Origin: JBKJUK01 sp046590705
GTDB lineage: Bacteria; Acidobacteriota; Thermoanaerobaculia; Gp7-AA8
Direction of reading: 5' to 3'
Length of the DNA: 46,640 nt
Assembly (NCBI GenBank): GCA_046590705.1
Contig: JBKJUK010000256.1
Span: 1 to 46,640, forward strand
Position 1 is the stretch's first letter. Each line of letters begins with the position of its first letter. The notes beneath the pieces were generated by a model. That model had not been told where the DNA came from. It worked only from the letters and a program-made list of their open reading frames with translations, and did not search any database. Positions 40,694 to 46,640 of this stretch are shown here, piece by piece. The translations under genes were made by a program, and so were the position numbers.

Positions 40694-43105
40694 ATGACGA
40701 GATCAATCTGCATCCACGGTCATTTCTATCAGCCCCCACGCGAAAATCCGTGGCTCGACACCGTGGAGATGCAGGATTCCGCCGCTCCGTTTCATGACTG
40801 GAACGAGCGCATCACCGAAGAATGCTATGCGCCGAACGGCGCCTCTCGCATTCTCGACAGCGAAGAAAGAATCGTAAGGATCGTCAATAACTACTCGCGG
40901 ATCAGTTTCAATTTCGGGCCGACACTGCTGACCTGGCTGGAACGACACGCGCGGGAAACGTACGACGCCATTCTTGCCGCGGACCGCGAGAGCAGCAGCG
41001 TCTTTTCCGGTCATGGTTCGGCCATCGCCCAGTCGTACAACCATCTGATCATGCCGCTGGCGAATCAGCGCGACCAGAGAACTCAGGTGGTCTGGGGAAT
41101 GCGTGACTTCGAGGCGCGTTTCGGTCGAAAAGCGGAAGGAATGTGGCTGCCGGAAACGGCTGTCGACATCGCCTCGCTGGAAGCTCTCGCCGATGCCGGA
41201 GTGAAGTACACGATTCTCGAGCCGCATCAGGCCTTGCGCGTCCGTCCGTCTGCCTCGACAGAATGGCTGGATGTATCGGGTCGTCCCGTCGATTCAAAGC
41301 AGCCCTACAAGACGCTTCTCCCGTCGGGACGCTCGCTCGCAATCTTCTTCTACGACGGCCCGATCTCTCGAGCGGTTGCCTTCGAGCGTCTACTCACCCG
41401 CGGTGAATTTCTGGCAAATCGATTACTTGGCGCTTTTTCTGACACAACGGACGCTCATCAGCTGGTGAACATCGCCACGGATGGAGAGACGTACGGACAT
41501 CACCATCGCTTCGGCGATATGGCTCTGGCATACGCGCTCGACACCATCCAGCGCGTCGAACCCGCGCAACTCACCAACTACGGCGAATATCTCGAAGAGC
41601 ACCCACCGAGCTGGGAGGTAGACGTTGCCGAGAACACTTCATGGAGTTGCGTGCATGGCGTGGAGCGGTGGCGAAGTGACTGTGGTTGTCATACCGGCGG
41701 CGCAGAGGGCTGGAACCAGAGTTGGCGCCACCCTCTTCGGAATGCACTGGACATGTTGCGGGACGCGGTACTGCCGATCTTCGAAGAGCGTGCGGCCGTT
41801 TTGCTCGACGATCCATGGCGCGCGCGCGACAACTACATCGAGGTCATCCTCGACCGCTCCGACGAAGCGCTGGACCGTTATTTCACGCGCGAGCAGAAGC
41901 GAGCGCTGACCGAGGTCGAGCGCGTCGAGGCGCTTCAGCTTCTGGAAATGCAGCGGCATGCCATGCTGATGTACACGAGCTGCGGATGGTTCTTCAACGA
42001 TGTCTCCGGAATTGAGACCGAACAGGTGCTGCATTTTGCCGGTCGGGTTGCGCAGCTCGCAGCGCTCTTCACGAGCGAGCCGATCGAACAGCGTTTCATC
42101 GAACTGCTCCGGCTTGCGCGTAGCAACGTGGCCAGCCAGGGTGATGCGGCCACGATGTACGAAGCCCGGGTCAAGACCACCATGCTCGACCTGGCGCGCG
42201 TGGCCGCTCACTGGGCGGTTCTCAGTCAGTTCGAGCAACAGGAACGTGAGAGCAGCGTGTACTGCTACGACGTCCGTCGCGAGGATGTCACCACGCTCGA
42301 GAGCGGGCGCTCGCGTCTTACCGTTGGTAGAATCCGAGTCACCTCGCGTATCACACGCGCATTCGAAACATTCGACTTTGGACTTCTCTACCTGGGCGAC
42401 GTCCATCTGACCGGTGGCGCGCGCATCAGTCGTGGTGACGAAGCGTTCGATGAACTTCGGAAGCAGATGTCCGACTCGCCATTCGGCACCGACTTCACAT
42501 CTGTAGTTCGACTGCTGGATCAGCAGTTCGAAAGTCTCACCTTCTCGATCCGTTCTCTTTTCAGGGACGAGCAGCGCCGAGTCCTCAGCAAGATCTGCGA
42601 CGTCACCCTCGGTGAAGCTGAGATCGCGCTCCGTCAGCTGCATGAAAAGTATGTTCCGCTGATGCGTTACCACCACGAACTCGGCATCCCGCTCCCGCGC
42701 GTTCTGGGAGTCGCTGCGGAGTTCGACCTGAATCTCAGATTGCAGCGTGCCATTCAAGCCGAGGAGCTTCCGATCGCCGAGATCGAAGGACTCTGGCGGC
42801 AGGCGCGATCAGAAGATGTCACACCAGACGCGACGTCTCTCTTCGTTCTCGAGCGACGCATCGATCGAATGGTCGACACGGTCTCGCATGCTCCGACAAA
42901 TCTCGAGGCTATGCAGAAGCTGCTGTCCGCTGTTCTTTTGGTCCGACGACTCACGCTCAATGTAGACCTGTGGCGAGCGCAAAATCTATTCAACCGACTT
43001 CGCAGCGCAACGTTCGAAGCGCAGAACCAGGTGGACGACGCCGATTCGAAGAACTGGATCGCCGCCTATCAGGAACTGGCAAGCGCGCTGCGATTCAGAA
43101 TGTGA
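40694..43105 (+). CDS. Glycoside hydrolase family 57 protein with DUF3536-type C-terminal region
   Basis: This 803-residue enzyme opens SICIHGHFYQPPRENPWLD, the GH57 H-x-HxYQPPR motif 1. Motif 2 is SGHGSAIAQSYNHLIMPLAN. The catalytic nucleophile Glu is in EGMWLPETAVDI, and the acid/base Asp is in NIATDGETYGHHHRFGD. The C-terminal half is all helical and matches the DUF3536 arrangement (RDNYIEVILDRS, MLMYTSCGWFFNDVSGIE). GH57 members of this shape act on alpha-glucans as amylases or glucanotransferases. It is cytoplasmic, with no signal peptide, which fits turnover of stored glucan beside the operon on the other strand. Confidence 0.9.
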   Translation: MTRSICIHGHFYQPPRENPWLDTVEMQDSAAPFHDWNERITEECYAPNGASRILDSEERIVRIVNNYSRISFNFGPTLLTWLERHARETYDAILAADRESSSVFSGHGSAIAQSYNHLIMPLANQRDQRTQVVWGMRDFEARFGRKAEGMWLPETAVDIASLEALADAGVKYTILEPHQALRVRPSASTEWLDVSGRPVDSKQPYKTLLPSGRSLAIFFYDGPISRAVAFERLLTRGEFLANRLLGAFSDTTDAHQLVNIATDGETYGHHHRFGDMALAYALDTIQRVEPAQLTNYGEYLEEHPPSWEVDVAENTSWSCVHGVERWRSDCGCHTGGAEGWNQSWRHPLRNALDMLRDAVLPIFEERAAVLLDDPWRARDNYIEVILDRSDEALDRYFTREQKRALTEVERVEALQLLEMQRHAMLMYTSCGWFFNDVSGIETEQVLHFAGRVAQLAALFTSEPIEQRFIELLRLARSNVASQGDAATMYEARVKTTMLDLARVAAHWAVLSQFEQQERESSVYCYDVRREDVTTLESGRSRLTVGRIRVTSRITRAFETFDFGLLYLGDVHLTGGARISRGDEAFDELRKQMSDSPFGTDFTSVVRLLDQQFESLTFSIRSLFRDEQRRVLSKICDVTLGEAEIALRQLHEKYVPLMRYHHELGIPLPRVLGVAAEFDLNLRLQRAIQAEELPIAEIEGLWRQARSEDVTPDATSLFVLERRIDRMVDTVSHAPTNLEAMQKLLSAVLLVRRLTLNVDLWRAQNLFNRLRSATFEAQNQVDDADSKNWIAAYQELASALRFRM

Positions 43106-43115
43106 GGGGTGATGC

Positions 43116-43147
43116 AGGCCGGGGGCCGGGGTCGTGGGGCCGGGGCT
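43116..43147 (+). repeat. GC-rich repeat end with G-quadruplex motif
   Basis: Ten bases after the GH57 stop, four runs of four or five G (43121-43145) are separated by CC, TCGT and CC. This meets the canonical G-quadruplex pattern and matches the left ends of the composite islands. No inverted partner is found before the phosphofructokinase gene. Confidence 0.7.
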
Positions 43148-43250
43148 GCTGAACGCGGAAACTCAGAAGCTAGAAGGAAGAAAAGGTCAATGGCTGTAGG
43201 GATTTCTTTCTCACTTCGTCGTTCTGCGTTCGGCGTTCTGCGTTCATCAG
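43146..43250. repeat. 105-base hairpin element (GAACGCAGAAC family), copy 2
   Basis: It starts CTGCTGAACGCGGAAACTC and ends with the inverse GCGTTCTGCGTTCATCAG. The interior aligns with copy 1 at 11892. As there, it directly follows a GC-rich end and precedes BIME sequence. Confidence 0.72.
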
Positions 43251-43252
43251 TC

Positions 43253-43386
43253 TTCGAAGTCAGAGGGTCCCGTCACAGGCAGGATTGCCCGTGCCACACA
43301 TCCCCATTGCTGGCGACCAGTCTGCCTGGTTATCACGTGTTCGAAGTCAGAGCGTCCCGACACAGGCAGGATTGCCTGTGCTCCAC
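43253..43386 (-). repeat. Tandem right halves of the BIME-like element, copy F
   Basis: Two right arms in the same orientation (43271-43299 and 43358-43385) are each preceded by TTCGAAGTCAGAG, so each is the right third of an element. Left arms are absent. The remaining 43387-43579, up to the phosphofructokinase stop, has no gene or clear repeat that I can see. Confidence 0.8.
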
Positions 43387-43579
43387 ACGTCTCTGTACGA
43401 GATCGAGAGCGGGACGAAGTCCAGCGCGAACGCAACACGCGCACCCGCGAACGTAGCGTGATCAAACGGGGTCAGATGCGAGGCGGAGCGAGGTCGGACG
43501 GTGAGGCGTGGCCCAAGCCACGTTGAAACCGGCCGGCCGAAGCGACAACGAAGCAGATGGCCTCGTTTCATCACGCGGC

Positions 43580-44746
43580 CTAATGAAGGAACATCGGGAG
43601 GCCCAGGACTTCCTGCACCCTCGGTCGATAATTCTCACGATCGTAAAAATGATCGACATCCACTCGTTTGATTCCTTCTCCGCCCAGTTGAATGGGCACC
43701 GAGGTGTAACGCCCACCGAGGATCGCTACCATTCGACCCGTCTCTCCTCGTAGTGCGAGGCTCGCAGCGAGGGTTCCGAAATTGTTCGACACCAGCTGAT
43801 CGAGAGAGTCAGGTGGACCAGACCGCATCAGATAACCGAGTTTCTGATAAATCACCCTGTCTTCGGTGCGTCGCTCGATGTAGTCGGCGAGATAGGCGCC
43901 GACGCCGCCGAGTTTCCTGTTCCCGAAAGAGTCAGGCTCGCCACTCACGAAAGGCTGACCGCCGATCGGAGCGGCACCCTCTGACACAGCAACCACTGCG
44001 TAGTTGCTCGGATTTTGACTCTTGTCCCGTTTCAAAAGCTCGAGAACTTTCTCCGGATCGAATGGAACTTCTGCGAGAAGCGCACGATCCGTACTTGCCA
44101 GATACGAGCTGAGAAGACAGGTTTCGCCTGAGTTTCTGCCGAACAGTTCGACTACCAGAAAGCGCTCGTGCGAGCCGGCAGCGGTCCTGAGGTCATTGAT
44201 GAAGCTCACCGAACGGGTGATGGCCGTAGAGAATCCGATGCAGTAGTCAGTTCCGAACACGTCGTTATCCATGGTCTTGGGGATGGCCACGACAGGAAAC
44301 CCTTCGAGGTCCAGCCTTCGTGCAAACGACAGCGTGCCGTCTCCACCGATGGCGATGAGCGCGTCCAGTTCGAGAAACTGCAGGCTCTTCACTGCAACGG
44401 AGGTGAGGTCATATCTTCCGCGATCGGAAAGCTGGCCTGTTTCATTCCGTAGATGCTCCGGCACCTGGGCGGGCTTGAGTAGCGCGGGGTTGGTGCGCGA
44501 ACTGTGAAGGATTGTTCCGCCGGTTCGATCGATCGTGCGGGTATTGCTGCGGTCGAGAGGGGTGACCCACCGGCTGTTGTCGAATCCCTTTTCCGGAATC
44601 ACGTTGAGCAGAGCGGCCCAGCCGCGTCGAAGGCCCACGACCTCACATTCCGCGTCCGACATCCGCCAGACCAGAGATTTGATGGCCGCATTCAGGCCTG
44701 GTACGTCGCCGCCACCTGTGAGGATCCCTACTCTCTTCAAAACCAT
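43580..44746 (-). CDS. pfkA: 6-phosphofructokinase (PfkA superfamily)
   Basis: This 388-residue enzyme makes fructose-1,6-bisphosphate. GILTGGGDVPGLNAAI is the N-terminal signature; IAIGGDGTLS is residues 132-140 and PKTMDND 156-162; ELFGRNSGETCLLS and LGYLMRSGPPDSLD follow. At the two phosphodonor positions (104 and 124 in E. coli numbering) it has Gly in GGDGT and Lys in PKT. Gly at the first usually means ATP, while Lys at the second is shared with PPi enzymes and with the ATP-using plant/trypanosome clade, so ATP is more likely but not certain. AGGAGA precedes ATG 44746 closely. It is convergent with the GH57 gene and divergent from malQ. Confidence 0.9.
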   Translation of the reverse strand: MVLKRVGILTGGGDVPGLNAAIKSLVWRMSDAECEVVGLRRGWAALLNVIPEKGFDNSRWVTPLDRSNTRTIDRTGGTILHSSRTNPALLKPAQVPEHLRNETGQLSDRGRYDLTSVAVKSLQFLELDALIAIGGDGTLSFARRLDLEGFPVVAIPKTMDNDVFGTDYCIGFSTAITRSVSFINDLRTAAGSHERFLVVELFGRNSGETCLLSSYLASTDRALLAEVPFDPEKVLELLKRDKSQNPSNYAVVAVSEGAAPIGGQPFVSGEPDSFGNRKLGGVGAYLADYIERRTEDRVIYQKLGYLMRSGPPDSLDQLVSNNFGTLAASLALRGETGRMVAILGGRYTSVPIQLGGEGIKRVDVDHFYDRENYRPRVQEVLGLPMFLH

Positions 44747-44927
44747 TCTCTCCTAACCAGCCGCTCGCCGCCGCACTGCTCATCGATGGTCCTCCGCATG
44801 TTCAGACTTCGCGGCCAGAATTTCAACTGTCGCAGCGGTATGAAAAATGAAAGATACGAAAACATCTGATCATGAAACGAAACTACACTGCATTGTCACC
44901 AATCCATGTGAGGACCCGGAATACTGC

Positions 44928-46457
44928 ATGAGGGAAGGTAGTGAAAAGAGCAAGCTGGCTCTCAGTCGTGGTGCAGGTATTCTGCTCCATCCGACATCGC
45001 TTCCGGGACCTTTCGGCGTCGGCGATCTCGGTGACAGCGCAATCCGCTTCCTCGACTGGTGCGTCGAGGCCGGCCAGACCTATTGGCAGTTGCTGCCTCT
45101 CGGACCTCCCGGATTCGGCAACTCACCCTATGGAGCGCTCTCGGCGTTCGCCGGAAATCCCCTACTGATCTCTCCCGAGTTACTGGTTAGTCAGAATTTA
45201 ATTGATCCCGGTCACCTCGAGCATCACCCTCACTTTGATCGCAGCAGAGTTGAATTCGTCAGCGCGGGCGCGTGGAAGCGAGAGCTGATTCGTGAGGCCT
45301 GGCTGCGATCGAGGTCCCAGGGCTTCGAAGAGCTGCAACAGCGCTTCAACTCCTTCCAGAGCGACCCGTTTCAGAAGGTCTGGCTCGACGAGTGGACTCT
45401 CTTCATTGCGCTCAAGGAAGAGCATCATGGGAGTTCATGGCAGCAATGGGAACGGGGATGCTCGCAGAGAGATTCGGCCTCGATCGCCGAGGCCACGAGC
45501 AGACTTGCCAACGAAATCGAGTTCCACAAGTTTGCGCAGTTCCTCTTCTTCGAACAATGGCAGCGAGTGCGAAAAGCCGCAAGGGAACGTGACATCAGCG
45601 TGATCGGGGATGTACCGATCTACGTGGCCTACGACAGCGCCGACGTCTGGGCGCATCGTGAACTGTTTCAACTCGACGCGGAGGGTAACTCCAGAAACGT
45701 CGCCGGCGTTCCTCCTGACTACTTCAGCTCGAGCGGTCAGCTCTGGGGAAACCCGGTCTACGACTGGAACAAGGCTGAAGCGACCTCGTACGCATGGTGG
45801 ACGGATCGAATCCAGTCCAACCTCCGCATGACCGACATCGTGCGGCTCGATCACTTTCGCGGATTCGCGCAGTACTGGCAGGTTCCTTCCGATCACGCCA
45901 CAGCCATCAGCGGCAACTGGGCACCCGGACCTGGCGGGAAACTTTTCACTGCGCTCCGCGACGCGCTCGGTGTTCTTCCACTCGTAGCGGAAGACCTCGG
46001 GCTCATCACAGAGGACGTGAATGAACTCCGGCGATCGCAGGGATTTCCGGGGATGAAAGTGCTGCAGTTCGGATTCAGCGAAGTCGACAGTCCACACCTT
46101 CCTCACAACTTCACCGTTGATACCATCGTCTACACGGGAACACACGACAACGACACCACGGTCGGATGGTTCCGAACTCTGAATGACAGCGAAAGGAATC
46201 GGCTGGATCGCTACCTTCACTCCACGCAGCACGTACACAGGCAACTCACGGAATATGCGTACAAGTCCGTGGCTGTGCTGGCCGTCACCCCGTTGCAGGA
46301 CGTGAGAGGCCTCGGCAGTGAGGCGAGAATGAATACTCCCGGTTTTCCAGCAGAGAACTGGAGCTGGAGGGCCACGTCCGCCGACTTTGATCCCGAAGAC
46401 GCTCGCTGGCTTCGGGAGCTTGGCGAGTTGACTGGCCGGTTCCGTCCGGCCTCGTAG
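44928..46457 (+). CDS. malQ: 4-alpha-glucanotransferase (amylomaltase)
   Basis: MalQ transfers maltooligosaccharide segments between alpha-glucans. The GH77 protein has 509 residues from ATG 44928: RGAGILLHPTSLPGPFGVGDLG, YWQLLPLGPPGFGNSPY, VIGDVPIYVAYDSADVWAH, MTDIVRLDHFRGFAQYW (nucleophile Asp), LPLVAEDLGLIT (acid Glu) and VYTGTHDNDTTVGW, then RMNTPG near the end. The frame extends to ATG 44847, but the extra 27 residues (MKDTKTSDHETKLHC onward) are AT-rich and unlike the family N-terminus; GAGGA lies upstream of 44928. The 181-base region shared with the divergent phosphofructokinase has no recognisable site. Confidence 0.92.
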   Translation: MREGSEKSKLALSRGAGILLHPTSLPGPFGVGDLGDSAIRFLDWCVEAGQTYWQLLPLGPPGFGNSPYGALSAFAGNPLLISPELLVSQNLIDPGHLEHHPHFDRSRVEFVSAGAWKRELIREAWLRSRSQGFEELQQRFNSFQSDPFQKVWLDEWTLFIALKEEHHGSSWQQWERGCSQRDSASIAEATSRLANEIEFHKFAQFLFFEQWQRVRKAARERDISVIGDVPIYVAYDSADVWAHRELFQLDAEGNSRNVAGVPPDYFSSSGQLWGNPVYDWNKAEATSYAWWTDRIQSNLRMTDIVRLDHFRGFAQYWQVPSDHATAISGNWAPGPGGKLFTALRDALGVLPLVAEDLGLITEDVNELRRSQGFPGMKVLQFGFSEVDSPHLPHNFTVDTIVYTGTHDNDTTVGWFRTLNDSERNRLDRYLHSTQHVHRQLTEYAYKSVAVLAVTPLQDVRGLGSEARMNTPGFPAENWSWRATSADFDPEDARWLRELGELTGRFRPAS

Positions 46458-46473
46458 GCTCGCGCACTTACAT

Positions 46474-46640
46474 GTGTGGCACAGGCAATCCTGCCTGTGG
46501 CGCGTAGAAGTAAATTTCAAACCCGCTGCCTGATGTTTCGCACATGGCGTCGGAAGGTCACCGACAGGAGCGACATGTCGGCTACGCGTTAGCGAAATCG
46601 TCCTTCGAAGTCAGTGCGTCGCGCCACAGGCAGGATTGCC
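46474..46640. repeat. BIME-like element, copy G (cut by the window edge)
   Basis: The left arm begins at 46474, 16 bases after the malQ stop. The interior shares TTCGAAGTCAGTGCGTCGC with copy C, and the right arm runs off the window after GCCACAGGCAGGATTGCC. Confidence 0.85.

Noticed and set aside
41639..42757. Minus-strand ORF of 372 residues
   Set aside because: It is antisense to the GH57 gene, without recognisable domain, start signal or independent support.
44847..44927. malQ start at ATG 44847
   Set aside because: The added residues are AT-rich, Cys-containing and unlike the GH77 N-terminus, which normally begins shortly before the GILLHPTSLPG motif.

Overview
The window is about 46.6 kb of GC-rich bacterial chromosome from a diderm organism. 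Evidence for that is an O-antigen-type ABC exporter, two lipoproteins with lipoboxes, an FtsB/DivIC-like division protein and an RlpA-SPOR protein. Protein style and the many palindromic intergenic repeats suit Acidobacteriota (Thermoanaerobaculia-like) or a related uncultured phylum; this placement is inference. No rRNA, tRNA, CRISPR array, prophage or transposase gene was found.

Layout. 1-3.7 kb: 5' end of a LarE-type PP-loop protein (-), a zinc-finger/FHA protein, a Wzm/Wzt polysaccharide exporter pair (+) and an FtsB-like protein (-). 4-6.3 kb: a secreted collagen-like protein (+) and, on the minus strand, a small SelW-like (Rdx) gene whose CxxU motif is encoded with an in-frame UGA followed by a SECIS-like hairpin. 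6.4-8.8 kb: purB and rlpA, overlapping. 9.2-15.2 kb, minus strand: ndk, a large membrane histidine kinase, a peptidase-S51-like protein, sucD and sucC. 15.6-20.3 kb, plus strand: an RlmD-type rRNA methyltransferase, comEC, a small membrane zinc-ribbon protein and miaA, which lacks a normal start codon. 20.6-25.9 kb: a TPR lipoprotein, an unknown gene with a response regulator (-), an FHA-GAF-SpoIIE phosphatase (+) and a two-gene toxin-antitoxin-like pair (+).

25.9-38.3 kb is one tightly packed minus-strand operon, glgE > treS-pep2 > glgB > treZ > treY, joined by 4-base overlaps or a 12-base gap. It holds both the TreY-TreZ route (glucan to trehalose) and the TreS/Pep2-GlgE-GlgB route (trehalose to branched glucan). 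It is followed by an esterase, an alpha/beta hydrolase, a GH57 enzyme (+), a phosphofructokinase (-) and malQ (+). About 20 kb is therefore devoted to storage glucan and trehalose.

Intergenic DNA is unusual. At least four families of short inverted-repeat elements recur, and in three places they sit nested between GC-rich, G-quadruplex-prone terminal inverted repeats. Several genes have a TANNNT -10 box ending only 6-8 bases before the start codon, which suggests leaderless mRNAs. The most striking single observation is the probable selenoprotein at 6065-6337, which a standard gene caller would truncate.
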